A stretch of 64,000 nucleotides of DNA from Nocardia inohanensis NBRC 100128 (GCF_001612945.1 NZ_BDBK01000001.1:124001-188000); one strand, 5' to 3'; counted from the first letter of the stretch, positions 7,264 through 16,523 are shown. The notes: generated from the sequence alone by a model not told the origin. Numbers and translations: made by a program.

Positions 7264-8670
7264 CTAACCGACCATCGCCGGCCTTTGCGGTGTCTCGTCG
7301 GCCCGCGTGCGGGGGCGGCGCAGCAGGGCGAAGGAGGCCAGGCCGAAGGCGATGCCGACCGCGCCCGCCACCATAACGGCGGCGTCGAGGCCGCGCACGA
7401 AATCGGGGAGCGGCAGCGGCTGGGACTCACCGGCCACATCGCGGAATACGGTGCCCAGCACCGCGACTCCGAGAGCGATCCCCAGCTGCCGGGCCGTGTT
7501 GACCGCACCGGCCGCGACCCCGGACTGCCGCGGTTCGACCGCCGCCATGCCGGTGGAGACCAGGGCCGGGGCATTGACGCCGATGCCGGCGCCGATCACC
7601 ACGAAGCCGGGAACGATTGCCGCCCAGGAGGATCCGGGGCCGATGAAAGTCAGCAGCACCGAACCCGCGCCGACCACCACCAGGCCCAGGCCGACGGTGA
7701 AGGCGGCGGGCACATCGTGCAGGAAGCGACCGGCCAAGCCCGACACCAGGAATGCGGTCAAGGCCATCGGCAGCATGGCCAGGCCCGCGCGCAGCGGTGA
7801 CAGGTGCAGCTGCTGCTGCAACCACAGCGACAGCAGCGGCGAGGACGCGAAGGCGGCGAAGGTCTGCCCGGAGGCATTGAGCAGGGTGCCGCCGAAGACC
7901 CGATTGCGCAGCAGGGCGAGCGGGAACATCGGTGCGGTGCTGCGAGATTCGATCACCACGAAGAGGACGGCGGCCGATGCGCCCGCCGCCAGGGCGGTCA
8001 GGGCGCCGGCCTCGCTCCAGCCGTGCTCGCCCGCGCGGATGATGCCGAAGGTGACGCCGGTCGCGGCGGCGGCGAAGGCCAGCATGCCGGGCAGATCCAC
8101 CCGGCTGCCCGCATGCCGCGGCGAGGCCGGGAACACCAAGGCGGACAAGGTGATCGTCACCGCGGCCAGCGGCAGGTTGACGAAGAAGATCCAGCGCCAG
8201 GACAGCAGATCGGTGAGCACGCCGCCGAGCACCGTGCCCAAACCCGCTGCGACCCCGGCGATCGCGCCCCACGCGCCGAACGCCACACCGCGATCGCGGC
8301 CGGTGTAGGTGGCGTGCAGCAGTGAGAGCGTGGTCGCGAACATGGCCGCGCCGCCGACGCCCTGCGCGATCCGGGAGATTACGAGAACGCTTGCGTCACC
8401 GGCTGTTCCGCAGGCCAGCGAGGCGGCGGTGAAGACCGCCAGCCCGGCCAGGTAGACCGGTTTCGCGCCGACCCGGTCGGCGAGCGAGCCGAGGACCAGC
8501 AGCAGCGCCGCCAGCGCGAGGGCGTATCCGTCCACGATCCACTGCAATCCGGACAAGCCGGTGCCGAGATCGCGGGCGATATCGGGCAGCGCGACATTCA
8601 CGATGGTGACGTCGATGAGCAACATCAGCGTGCCCAGGCACGCGGCGAAGAGGGGGAGCCATTTCCGCAC
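7264..8670 (-). CDS. MFS drug/metabolite exporter, DHA2 (EmrB/QacA) family
   Basis: A 468-residue major facilitator with about 14 hydrophobic segments. The N-terminal signature LMLLIDVTIVNVALPDIARDL is the diagnostic DHA2 start, carrying the membrane-embedded Asp. LQWIVDGYALALAALLL and GSLADRVGAKPVYLAG (motif A) follow. It should export a drug-like compound by proton antiport. It is divergent from the Lrp-like regulator across 96 bases that contain a clean palindrome, so the regulator probably controls it. The ATG at 8670 is preceded by GGAGG-type sequence (GTCGGAGGTTCC on the minus strand). Confidence 0.9.
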   Translation of the reverse strand: MRKWLPLFAACLGTLMLLIDVTIVNVALPDIARDLGTGLSGLQWIVDGYALALAALLLVLGSLADRVGAKPVYLAGLAVFTAASLACGTAGDASVLVISRIAQGVGGAAMFATTLSLLHATYTGRDRGVAFGAWGAIAGVAAGLGTVLGGVLTDLLSWRWIFFVNLPLAAVTITLSALVFPASPRHAGSRVDLPGMLAFAAAATGVTFGIIRAGEHGWSEAGALTALAAGASAAVLFVVIESRSTAPMFPLALLRNRVFGGTLLNASGQTFAAFASSPLLSLWLQQQLHLSPLRAGLAMLPMALTAFLVSGLAGRFLHDVPAAFTVGLGLVVVGAGSVLLTFIGPGSSWAAIVPGFVVIGAGIGVNAPALVSTGMAAVEPRQSGVAAGAVNTARQLGIALGVAVLGTVFRDVAGESQPLPLPDFVRGLDAAVMVAGAVGIAFGLASFALLRRPRTRADETPQRPAMVG

Positions 8671-8686
8671 GGGAACCTCCGACAGA

Positions 8687-8702
8687 GACGAACGATTTCG
8701 TC
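8687..8702. promoter_or_regulatory. Palindromic operator candidate between MFS and Lrp-like genes
   Basis: GACGAA-CGAT-TTCGTC is a perfect 16-bp inverted repeat in the short divergent intergenic region, 17 bases upstream of the MFS start. Its place suggests binding by the adjacent Lrp-like regulator; this is inference. Confidence 0.5.
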
Positions 8703-8766
8703 ACCAAGCTTCGAACGTGCGGTGGTATCCACATAGCCGGACGGCGCTTCGCGGTAGATTCCTCCT

Positions 8767-9792
8767 ATGGTCGGCAACAGTGCGGATGATTCCGCCATCA
8801 TGGATCTGCTCGACAAACAGATCGTGCACGGCCTGGTCGTCGACGCTCGCATCCCGTTCGCCCGGTTGGGGGCCATCCTCGGCGTCTCCGAGCAGACCGT
8901 CGCGCGGCGCTACCGGTCGCTGCGGCAGCGCGGCATCATCCACGTGTCGGGGCAGGTGAACATGACCCCGCTCGGGCAGGCGCGCTGGCTGCTGCGGATT
9001 CGCACCACGCCCAGCCGGGCGGTCGCCTTGGCCGAATCCCTCGCGCGGGTACCGGATTTGAGCTGGGTGTCGCTGCTGTCCACCGGGTTCGAGGTGACCT
9101 GCGTGGGGCGGCCGCGCTCGATCGAACGCCGCGACGAGTTGCTGCTGCGCATGGTGCCCAACGCCGGGCAGGTGCAGAACATGAACATCTACGAGGTGAT
9201 GCGGGTGTTCCCCTTCGCGGAGGAATGGCCGCGCTACGGGCGGTTGCTCAGTGCCGAGCAGTTGCGGGAACTCGGTCCGCCGCAGCCGTCCCGGCGGGAG
9301 CCCGACGGACCGGACGCGCCGGTCACGCTCTCCCGGGAGGACGAGGCCATGCTGGCGTTGCTGGCCCGCGACGGCCGGGCGCCCTACGCGCAGATCGCGG
9401 CCGTCACGGGGTGGAGCGCGAACCGGGCCGCGCGCCGGATGCACGAGCTCACCGCGGCCGGGGTGCTGTACTTCGATCTCGATTTCGCCTTGGAGCGCAT
9501 GGGATTTCAGACGCGCGGGATGCTGTGGTTGCGGGTGCGGCCGGCGCATCTGGAGGCGGTCGGGATCGCGATCTCCCGGCATCAGGAGGTGGCGTTCGTG
9601 GCGGCCACCACCGGGGTGGCCAACATGATCGTGTCGGTGGAGTGCGTGGACATCGCGCATCTGTACCGCTATGTGACCGAGTCGCTGGGGGCGCTCGAAG
9701 GCATCGAGGACATCGAGGTGACGCTCGCGCTGCGGGTGTTCAAACAGCAGCAGACCCTGCTGACCTCGAAGCGGATCGCGGTGGGGCGCTGA
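8767..9792 (+). CDS. Tandem Lrp/AsnC-family transcriptional regulator
   Basis: A 341-residue protein made of two Lrp-like units, about twice the usual 150-160 residues. The first helix-turn-helix is at about 12-55 (IPFARLGAILGVSEQTVARRY), the second at about 190-235 (APYAQIAAVTGWSANRAARRM). Each is followed by a beta-alpha-beta RAM-like ligand domain. Such duplicated Lrp proteins are common in actinobacteria and usually act as local regulators. It is divergent from an MFS exporter and upstream of recA. The likely job is control of the exporter in response to an amino acid or small metabolite. ATG 8767 fits the domain boundary. Confidence 0.85.
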   Translation: MVGNSADDSAIMDLLDKQIVHGLVVDARIPFARLGAILGVSEQTVARRYRSLRQRGIIHVSGQVNMTPLGQARWLLRIRTTPSRAVALAESLARVPDLSWVSLLSTGFEVTCVGRPRSIERRDELLLRMVPNAGQVQNMNIYEVMRVFPFAEEWPRYGRLLSAEQLRELGPPQPSRREPDGPDAPVTLSREDEAMLALLARDGRAPYAQIAAVTGWSANRAARRMHELTAAGVLYFDLDFALERMGFQTRGMLWLRVRPAHLEAVGIAISRHQEVAFVAATTGVANMIVSVECVDIAHLYRYVTESLGALEGIEDIEVTLALRVFKQQQTLLTSKRIAVGR

Positions 9793-9845
9793 CCCCGGAA
9801 TCGCCGCGTGTCACGGGTTGGCCCGCGTGTCGTAGGGCGGGTCGC

Positions 9846-9873
9846 TTGCCTCGAACACGTGTTCGTTTATGCT
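9846..9873 (+). promoter_or_regulatory. recA promoter with LexA (SOS) box
   Basis: A -35 candidate TTGCCT (9846-9851) and a -10 candidate TATGCT (9868-9873) are 16 bases apart. The whole spacer is filled by TCGAACACGTGTTCGT (9851-9866). Its core CGAAC-ACGT-GTTCG is a perfect palindrome and matches the mycobacterial LexA consensus TCGAAC-N4-GTTCGA. LexA bound here would block RNA polymerase directly until DNA damage. Confidence 0.85.
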
Positions 9874-9957
9874 CGTCGTCGGAACTTGTCGGTGCGGCCC
9901 TCTAACGTGGGCGCCAACCACAGCACGAGACACACCCGTCGAGAAGGGGAACCAGCG

Positions 9958-10992
9958 ATGGCACCACAGGCTTTCGATCGCGACAAGGCGCTCGAACTGG
10001 CATTGGCGCAGGTCGAGAAGAGCTTCGGCAAGGGCGCCGTGATGCGTCTCGGCGAAGAGGCCCGCCAGCCCATTTCGGTCATTCCGACCGGCTCCATCGC
10101 GCTCGACGTCGCGCTCGGCCTGGGCGGTCTGCCGCGCGGCCGCGTTGTCGAGATCTACGGCCCGGAATCCTCCGGTAAGACCACCGTCGCCCTGCACGCG
10201 GTCGCGAACGCGCAGGCCGCCGGCGGTGTCGCCGCCTTCATCGACGCCGAGCACGCGCTCGACCCGGACTACGCCCGCAAGCTCGGCGTGGACACCGACG
10301 CGCTGCTGGTCTCGCAGCCGGACACCGGTGAGCAGGCCCTCGAAATCGCCGACATGCTGGTGCGTTCCGGCGCCATCGACATCGTCGTCATCGACTCCGT
10401 GGCCGCCCTGGTGCCGCGCGCGGAAATCGAAGGCGAGATGGGTGACAGCCACGTCGGCCTCCAGGCCCGCCTGATGAGCCAGGCGCTGCGCAAGATGACC
10501 TCGGCGCTGAACAACTCCGGCACCACCGCCATCTTCATCAACCAGCTGCGCGAGAAGATCGGCGTCATGTTCGGTTCGCCCGAGACCACGACCGGTGGTA
10601 AAGCGCTGAAGTTCTACGCCTCGGTGCGTCTGGACGTGCGCCGCATCGAGACCCTGAAGGACGGCTCCGACGCGGTCGGTAACCGCACCCGCGTCAAGGT
10701 CGTCAAGAACAAGGTCGCGCCGCCGTTCAAGCAGGCCGAGTTCGACATCCTCTACGGCGTCGGCATCTCCAAGGAGGGGTCGATCATCGATATGGGTGTC
10801 GACCAGGGCTTCATCCGCAAGTCGGGCTCCTGGTACACCTACGAGGGCGACCAGCTGGGCCAGGGCAAGGAGAACGCCCGCAAGTTCCTGCTGGAGAACA
10901 CCGACGTGCGCGACGAGATCGAGAAGAAGATCAAGGAAAAGCTCGGCATCGGTGCCGACGTCACCGCCGGCGCCGAGGCCGCCGACTTCTAA
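9958..10992 (+). CDS. recA: Recombinase RecA
   Basis: A 344-residue RecA, the DNA strand-exchange ATPase and co-protease for LexA. Walker A GPESSGKT is at 68-75. The MAW motif and Walker B ([12 protein letters not shown]) follow, then loop L2 with [17 protein letters not shown] and the [15 protein letters not shown] segment. The C-terminus is short and acidic. Unlike M. tuberculosis RecA it has no intein: the sequence through the usual insertion region is continuous. ATG 9958 is preceded by GAGAAGGGGA. The upstream LexA box shows SOS control. recX starts 3 bases after the stop, so the two are co-transcribed. Confidence 0.99.
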   Translation: MAPQAFDRDKALELALAQVEKSFGKGAVMRLGEEARQPISVIPTGSIALDVALGLGGLPRGRVVEIYGPESSGKTTVALHAVANAQAAGGVAAFIDAEHALDPDYARKLGVDTDALLVSQPDTGEQALEIADMLVRSGAIDIVVIDSVAALVPRAEIEGEMGDSHVGLQARLMSQALRKMTSALNNSGTTAIFINQLREKIGVMFGSPETTTGGKALKFYASVRLDVRRIETLKDGSDAVGNRTRVKVVKNKVAPPFKQAEFDILYGVGISKEGSIIDMGVDQGFIRKSGSWYTYEGDQLGQGKENARKFLLENTDVRDEIEKKIKEKLGIGADVTAGAEAADF

Positions 10993-10995
10993 CCG

Positions 10996-12435
10996 ATGAC
11001 AGCTCGGGAAACCGAAGGGCCCCGGCAGGATCCGCCGGGGCCCGCCCCCCAACTCGAAGCGGTCGAACGCCTCCGCCGCCAACTCGACGCCCTGGAGTCG
11101 AAAAGCCGCCGCCGCGCCGAACCGCGCGCCCCGCGCAGCTCCGGTCGTCAAACCGACTCGACCCAGCTGTTCGGCGCCGACCCGTACGCCAAGGCGTCCT
11201 ACGATTCCCACGCGAACGCCCCGCGCGACAGCTGGTCGAGTCCATCCGCGGACTACGGCTCGTCCCGCAGCGTCTACGGCAGCCGCTTCGGCGACCACGA
11301 CGAAGCTCCGTCGCCCGGTGACTCCGAATCCGGATGGGGCTACGGGGACCACACCTCGTCGGACGACCCGTACGAGAGCCGCTCCACCCTCCGGCGTCGC
11401 CGGTCCGCCGCCGCTGGCGACGCATCCGAGGACGCCCTCGAGACCGAAGGCGTCGCCGAATCGGACGATGCTGCGGACTTCGACGAATCAGCTTCGAAAC
11501 CCGTTCGCGCCCCACGTAGTTCAGCGCGAACTCAAGGTGTCGCACCGCCCGACCGAGGCCGGTCGTCATGGGGTCGGCGGCGGGAGGAAGCGCCGCCGTC
11601 CCCCACCGGCGAGACCGACGCCGAGCTGTCGGAGGTCGCCGAACCGCGCCGTGGACACTCGCCCGCACTCGGGACATACCGGGAGGAGGCGGGCGGTGCC
11701 GCGCCTGCGGCGGAGCGACGTAGCTTCAACCCGCTGTCGGATTCCGAAGCGCGGGGCCCGGACTCGGATGATGAGTCCCGACCCGGGACCGGTCGGCGGG
11801 GACGCGGCAGGCCCGGACGTCGCGGGTATCGCGCGGCTGACGGTGAATCCGCGGATCCGGGTTCGGGAGCGGGTGGACGTGGTCGCCGGGGCCATCGTTC
11901 GTCGGGTGCCGGCTCCGCTGACAGCGGACTGCCAGGGGGTGGGACCGAGGCCCAGGCGAAGGATGTGTGCTTGCGGCTGCTGACCGATCGGGCACGGAGC
12001 CGGTCCGAGCTGGCGACCAAGTTGGCGGACAAAGGGTATTCGGAGGCGATCGCGAACAAGGTGCTCGATCGGCTGGCCGAGGTCGGGCTGATCGACGATG
12101 CCGCGTTCGCGCAGCAGTGGGTGCAATCGCGTCATACCTACTCCGGCAAGGGCAAACGGGCGCTGGCGCAGGAGCTCAAGCGGAAAGGGGTGGCGCAGGA
12201 GGATGCCGAGGAGGCGTTGTCCGCCATCTCCTCCGATGACGAGCATGCCCGGGCGACCGATCTGGTGCGGCGGAAGCTGCGCACGCTGCCGCGCGATCTG
12301 GATCGGGAGAAGGCGATTCGCCGGCTGGTCGGCATGCTGGCTCGGCGTGGCTACAACTCCGGGACGGCCTACGCGGTGGTGAAGGCCGAGCTGGCGGGCG
12401 CCGGAAACGATTTCGACGCTTCCGAACTCGACTGA
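10996..12435 (+). CDS. recX: RecX regulatory protein with ~315-residue disordered N-terminal extension
   Basis: RecX binds the RecA filament and inhibits its activity. Here the recognisable RecX part is residues about 316-479: LRLLTDRARSRSELATKL, then GLIDDAAFAQQWVQSR, and ARRGYNSGTAYAVVK near the end, forming three-helix repeats as in the family. Normal RecX proteins are 150-200 residues. The N-terminal 315 residues are rich in Arg, Ser, Asp, Gly and Pro with no domain, yet the frame stays open with high-GC third positions, so the extension looks genuinely coded. ATG 10996 follows the recA stop by 3 bases. An internal start close to the RecX domain cannot be excluded. Confidence 0.9.
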   Translation: MTARETEGPRQDPPGPAPQLEAVERLRRQLDALESKSRRRAEPRAPRSSGRQTDSTQLFGADPYAKASYDSHANAPRDSWSSPSADYGSSRSVYGSRFGDHDEAPSPGDSESGWGYGDHTSSDDPYESRSTLRRRRSAAAGDASEDALETEGVAESDDAADFDESASKPVRAPRSSARTQGVAPPDRGRSSWGRRREEAPPSPTGETDAELSEVAEPRRGHSPALGTYREEAGGAAPAAERRSFNPLSDSEARGPDSDDESRPGTGRRGRGRPGRRGYRAADGESADPGSGAGGRGRRGHRSSGAGSADSGLPGGGTEAQAKDVCLRLLTDRARSRSELATKLADKGYSEAIANKVLDRLAEVGLIDDAAFAQQWVQSRHTYSGKGKRALAQELKRKGVAQEDAEEALSAISSDDEHARATDLVRRKLRTLPRDLDREKAIRRLVGMLARRGYNSGTAYAVVKAELAGAGNDFDASELD

Positions 12436-12447
12436 CAGGATCGAGGG

Positions 12448-13095
12448 GTGGACCCGGCGATCGCGGAGGCGCTGACCGAGCTGGGCCGGGTTTTCGCGGT
12501 ATATCCGCGTCGCCCGGTGCTGGAGCGGTGCCCGCATTGCGGTCCACCCATCCGGGTCGACGAGTTCGACCTGTTCTCGCTCACCCTGAAACTGGGCAAC
12601 ACCATCGGGGATCGATCCGATGTGAAGGCGTTGCTCCCCATGCTGCTCGAATGCCTGGTCAACTCCACGGAATTGGATACCGACCTCGTTTTCGGCAAAC
12701 TGCCGCAAGAGGACTGGCGGTCCTGGCCGGACCGGGAACAGCGCGCCATCGAACACTATTGTGATGCGGTGTGGCAGTCCATTCTGGCCGAATTCCCGTG
12801 CAGGCTGGGCGCTTTCGCGCAGGTGGAGGACTTTCTTCGGCCCGTGGCCGCGGCGGGCATACCCCTCGATCGGTATCTGGCGGCGTGGGACGAGCGCGCC
12901 GGCAGCGCCGCGGACCGGCATCTGGCGGCGCTGGTGACCGGACCGCTTCCGGCGGATCGAGCCGCGGATACGGTGCGCGCCTGGCTGGCCCGGGATGCGT
13001 TGCGGCAGCGGCTCTTCCGTGCCTACGAACGCGATCACGACCGGCCGTGGGCCGATGACCTGGCGCTGGCTCACGATATCGCGAGCCTCTGGTGA
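12448..13095 (+). CDS. Hypothetical protein with a CPHC motif
   Basis: A 215-residue protein that I do not assign to a family. It starts with GTG 12448, 12 bases after recX, so it may be the last gene of the recA-recX operon. A CPHC pair of cysteines at residues 28-31 could bind metal. The rest is predicted mainly helical, rich in Leu, Ala, Asp and Trp, with no membrane segment or signal peptide. Codon use and GC3 are like the neighbours, so it is likely a real cytoplasmic protein. It does not resemble the short mycobacterial gene (Rv2735c) found after recX, as far as can be judged by eye. Confidence 0.65.
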   Translation: MDPAIAEALTELGRVFAVYPRRPVLERCPHCGPPIRVDEFDLFSLTLKLGNTIGDRSDVKALLPMLLECLVNSTELDTDLVFGKLPQEDWRSWPDREQRAIEHYCDAVWQSILAEFPCRLGAFAQVEDFLRPVAAAGIPLDRYLAAWDERAGSAADRHLAALVTGPLPADRAADTVRAWLARDALRQRLFRAYERDHDRPWADDLALAHDIASLW

Positions 13096-13122
13096 CGGGT
13101 GCCGGTGTCTGATCGCCGGGTG

Positions 13123-14091
13123 TCAGTTCGGGCGGGTCGTCCACCAGGGTGCGGTCTCATCGGCTTGCGATCCGGTCGCGGAATCGAGGTAGTCGAAGAG
13201 TTCGAGTTCTCGATGCTCGTCGTAGGACTCGGCGGAGGAGCGGACGGGACGGTCGATCTCGACGTACGCGCCGCGCAGCGTGGACACCGGTATCGACGAG
13301 GTTCCGGTGGCGAGCGCGGTCAGGTGGACGGCGGAACGCCGGGGCGTCGAAACGCCGGGCACCATCCGCATGGCGGGCAGCAGGTACTTCCAGCCGAAGC
13401 GCTCGATCGCGCCGCGGTCGCGTGCCAGGCCGGTGCCGGGCATCATGCCGGGGTCGTAGCAGGTCACCTGGATGGATTCCGGTGCGCGCCGAGCGAGTTC
13501 GTGGACCAGATAGAGCGTGCCGAGCTTGCTCGTGGAGTAGGCGCGAATGCCGTCGCCGGGCCGCGGCCGGGCGAGGGCCCCGGGGTGCTCCCAGCGCGGT
13601 GCGGGCACCATGCCGTAGGAGCGGCGGAACTTGCCGTAATGCGTTCCGGAACCGGTCCACAGCACGCGGGCCGGACCGGTGAGCTCCGGAGTGAGCAATG
13701 CCAGCAGCAGATGCGGTCCGGCCAGGTTGGTGCCGAAGGTGAGTTCGAAACCGTCGACGGTCGCCGCATCGGTCGAACCGGTTTGGATGCCCGCATTGAG
13801 AATGATGCCGCGCAGGGGTGGAATCTCCTGCGCGGCAAGCAGTTCACGGATCCGAGCGGCGGCCTTCCGCACCTCGGTGAGGTCCGCTTGATCACCGGCG
13901 ACGTATCGGAAATTGACCGGATCGCCCAGCATCCCCCGCAGCGCCTCGCCGCGATCGCGGGACCGCACCATGGCCACGACCGTCCACTCGGCGGAACCGG
14001 CCAGCAGCTTCGCCACTTCCAGACCCAGCCCCGAGGTGGCGCCCGTCAACAGCAGGGTGCCACCGTTCCCCTTCGGATCCATGATCGCCAT
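13123..14091 (-). CDS. Short-chain dehydrogenase (protochlorophyllide/retinol-reductase-like)
   Basis: A 322-residue SDR that should reduce or oxidise a carbonyl/alcohol with NAD(P)H. The nucleotide motif TGATSGLG is near residue 16, ILNAGIQ matches the NNAG strand, and the catalytic YSTSK (YxxxK) is intact. The long C-terminal part with AVHLTALATG is typical of protochlorophyllide- and retinol-dehydrogenase-like SDRs. It lies downstream of the KstD-like gene on the same strand with 46 bases between them, so it may act on the same lipid or steroid-like substrate. ATG 14091 was chosen; ATG 14082 is an alternative. Confidence 0.82.
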   Translation of the reverse strand: MAIMDPKGNGGTLLLTGATSGLGLEVAKLLAGSAEWTVVAMVRSRDRGEALRGMLGDPVNFRYVAGDQADLTEVRKAAARIRELLAAQEIPPLRGIILNAGIQTGSTDAATVDGFELTFGTNLAGPHLLLALLTPELTGPARVLWTGSGTHYGKFRRSYGMVPAPRWEHPGALARPRPGDGIRAYSTSKLGTLYLVHELARRAPESIQVTCYDPGMMPGTGLARDRGAIERFGWKYLLPAMRMVPGVSTPRRSAVHLTALATGTSSIPVSTLRGAYVEIDRPVRSSAESYDEHRELELFDYLDSATGSQADETAPWWTTRPN

Positions 14092-14137
14092 CTTGGCAGG
14101 CGATCGGGCCGAAGGTGTTGCGGGTGACCGGTTCCCG

Positions 14138-15823
14138 CTACCGGGCCGCACCCGCGGCATCGAGTGCGGCCAGATAGCCGAAGACCAGCGCCGGGCCGAT
14201 GGTCGCGCCGGGGCCGGCATAGGTGTACCCCATCACCGGCGAACTGGTGTTGCCCGCGGCGTACAGCCCTTCGATGACCGAACCGTCCGCGCGCAGCGCA
14301 CGGGCGTGGACATCGGTGTCTATGCCGCCCTTGGTTCCCAGGTCGCCCGGAACCATGCGGGCGGCGTAGAAGGGCGCTTTGGTGAGTTCACCGAGGCTGG
14401 GGTTGGGCTTGTTGGCGAGATCGCCGTAATAGTGGTCGTAGGCGCTTTCACCCCGGCCGAAATCGGGATCGCTACCGCTGCGGGCGAATTCGTTGAACCG
14501 GGTGACCGTGCCGTTGAGCGCCTCGGCCGGAACGCCGATCTGATTCGCCAGGTCGGTGAGGGTCGCGGCGGTGACGATCGCGCCGGAGCGGATCCAGGAG
14601 CGCGGAAGGCGCTGGCGCGGTGCGACTCCGGCGAAGACGTACCGGTTGCGATAGGTCTGGTCGAAGATGAGCCAGGCGGGGAGATTCTCGGCCGGACCGT
14701 CGCCGATGCCGTGCTCGCCGCCGAACATGCGGTGGGTGGCTTCGACGTAGGGGAGCGATTCGTTCATGAATCGGACGCCGCGATCGTTGACGATGAGGCT
14801 GCGCGGCAGGGAGCGTTCGGAGAGCGCGAACCAGGGTCCCTTGGGCATGGGAATCGACGGCGCCCACCAGGCATCGGTCATGAAAGAGACTGTGGCGCCC
14901 AAGCGTTGGGCCGCCGTGATGCCGTCGCCGGTATTGGTGGGCGCGCCCAGGCTCAGGTCCGCGGTTACCGGTGCGCGATGGTATTTCTCGCGCATCTCGG
15001 GGTTGTGATCGAAGCCGCCGCTGGCGAGCACCACGCCCCGCCGGGCGCGCAGCGTGGATCGAATACCGTTGTGCTCCACGATGATCCCGTTGACCCGATC
15101 GCCTTCCAGGAGCAGTTCGGTCATGCCGGTGCTCAACCGCACCGGCACCCCCGCCGCCCGCACGCCGAGCATGAGCGGCCCCATCAGCGCGGCCCCGAGC
15201 CCGAGCAGCTTCTTGCCCCGGATCCGGCCCAGCGCAGTCCGCAATCCCACCCGCAGAATCCGGTGTGGCCCGCGCCAATTGCGCAATCCGGTGCTCATCC
15301 AGCGATATTCGCCCTGTTTGAACACCACGCCCGCCGGTCCCGCGGCATACGGCGGATGCAATGTCTCCAGGTCGGCCCCCAGCGCTCGCCCGTCGAACGG
15401 CAGTGGTTCACACGATCGCCCACTCGCCCGCCCGCCCGGTGCTTCGGGGAGATAATCCGAATACCCGTCCACCCATTCGAGTTTCAGCGGCGAGTTGGCG
15501 AGCAGGAACTCCAGCGCCTCGGGCCCGCGATCGAGGTAGGTGTCGATCCGTTCGGACGACACGTCATCGCCGATGATCGCCGCCAGATACCGCCGCGCCT
15601 CCTCGATATCGTCCGCCGGTGCCTCCCGCCGCAATATCGAATTGCCGGGAATCCACACCCCGCCGCCCGATCGCGCCGAGGACCCGCCCCAATACCGCGA
15701 CTTCTCCACGATGACGGTGGTGAGCCCGTGCCGCGCGGCGGTGATCGCCGCGGCCATCCCGGCCGCCCCCGACCCCACCACGATCAGATCGAAGATTTCC
15801 GCATTGTCGTTGCCGTACTGCAT
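14138..15823 (-). CDS. FAD-dependent dehydrogenase, 3-ketosteroid delta-1-dehydrogenase (KstD)-like
   Basis: A 561-residue flavoprotein of the fumarate reductase/KstD family. The FAD-binding GSGAAGMAAA is at about 18-27, GGSSARSGGGVWIPG follows, and the C-terminus reads NTSSPVMGYTYAGPGATIG. The YAGPG pattern matches the C-terminal Tyr and Gly (Tyr487/Gly491 in the Rhodococcus enzyme) that bind the 3-keto group in KstD. It would therefore introduce a C1-C2 double bond into a 3-ketosteroid or act on a related cyclic ketone. It is 34 bases downstream of a TetR gene on the same strand. Whether the substrate is a steroid is not proven; no KstR box was seen upstream, unlike at kshA/hsaA. Confidence 0.8.
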   Translation of the reverse strand: MQYGNDNAEIFDLIVVGSGAAGMAAAITAARHGLTTVIVEKSRYWGGSSARSGGGVWIPGNSILRREAPADDIEEARRYLAAIIGDDVSSERIDTYLDRGPEALEFLLANSPLKLEWVDGYSDYLPEAPGGRASGRSCEPLPFDGRALGADLETLHPPYAAGPAGVVFKQGEYRWMSTGLRNWRGPHRILRVGLRTALGRIRGKKLLGLGAALMGPLMLGVRAAGVPVRLSTGMTELLLEGDRVNGIIVEHNGIRSTLRARRGVVLASGGFDHNPEMREKYHRAPVTADLSLGAPTNTGDGITAAQRLGATVSFMTDAWWAPSIPMPKGPWFALSERSLPRSLIVNDRGVRFMNESLPYVEATHRMFGGEHGIGDGPAENLPAWLIFDQTYRNRYVFAGVAPRQRLPRSWIRSGAIVTAATLTDLANQIGVPAEALNGTVTRFNEFARSGSDPDFGRGESAYDHYYGDLANKPNPSLGELTKAPFYAARMVPGDLGTKGGIDTDVHARALRADGSVIEGLYAAGNTSSPVMGYTYAGPGATIGPALVFGYLAALDAAGAAR

Positions 15824-15857
15824 TTTTCACTCCAGTGTGCTGTTGTGGGCGCGGCGA

Positions 15858-16445
15858 TCAGCCCCGCCAGCGCTCCCCGCGCACCGCGTCCACCGCGCCT
15901 TCGACGCAGACGCGCAGCGACGCTCCCGGCTGATCGGGCCGACGCAGCCATTGCAGATAGCCGAATTCGGCCGCGGCCAGCATGAGATGCACCAGCAGCC
16001 CGGGATTGCCGTCCTGCTCCGGATCCCGCGACATCCGCTGCGAAACCAGCTCGACCAGCCGTTCCCGATGCTCCGCGGTCACCAGCGCCACCCGGTCCAG
16101 CAGATGCGGCGCGGTCCGGAAAGCCGCCCGCCACTGCTCCAGATCCGCCGGCGTCAACGCGGCCGATCGCGCCAGAATCGCCTCTGCCAGTGCGATATCC
16201 GCGGCTTCCGCGGCCGGCCGCTCCTCCAGCAGCACCGCCAGCCCGGCCCCGCCCTCGCGCACCGGATCCAGCAGCAGATCCTCCTTGCTGCGCACATGCC
16301 GGAAGTAGGTGCTCGCCGAAACCCCGGCCGCCGCCGCGATCTGCTCGGTGGTCACCTCGTCGAATCCGGCCCGTGCGAACAGCTCGAATGCCGCCCGCTG
16401 AATCTCGGCCCTGATCTGCTGCCGCTGTCGCGCACGCAGAGACAT
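15858..16445 (-). CDS. TetR-family transcriptional regulator
   Basis: A 195-residue TetR protein. The helix-turn-helix is at residues about 30-50 (TEQIAAAAGVSASTYFRHV), and a helical ligand domain follows. ATG 16445 was chosen because GGGAGGG lies 5 bases upstream; longer readings lack a ribosome site. It is the first gene of a minus-strand set with the KstD-like dehydrogenase and the SDR. A perfect palindrome TGACAG-TAA-CTGTCA lies 79 bases upstream and is the probable autoregulatory operator. The inducer is presumably a substrate or product of the two enzymes. Confidence 0.86.
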   Translation of the reverse strand: MSLRARQRQQIRAEIQRAAFELFARAGFDEVTTEQIAAAAGVSASTYFRHVRSKEDLLLDPVREGGAGLAVLLEERPAAEAADIALAEAILARSAALTPADLEQWRAAFRTAPHLLDRVALVTAEHRERLVELVSQRMSRDPEQDGNPGLLVHLMLAAAEFGYLQWLRRPDQPGASLRVCVEGAVDAVRGERWRG

Positions 16446-16523
16446 AGACCCTCCCTCTCGTAATACGAACGCGCGGAGCCCGTCTCGGGCTGCCGCCACG
16501 CTTGTGGAGAGTGTCTATCTATG

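Noticed and set aside
9958..10992. Possible intein in recA as in M. tuberculosis
   Set aside because: The sequence is continuous at 344 residues with no insertion near the usual site.
13913..15985. 690-codon plus-strand frame opposite the KstD-like gene
   Set aside because: Antisense shadow caused by high GC; its composition is Arg/Pro/His-rich with no family features.
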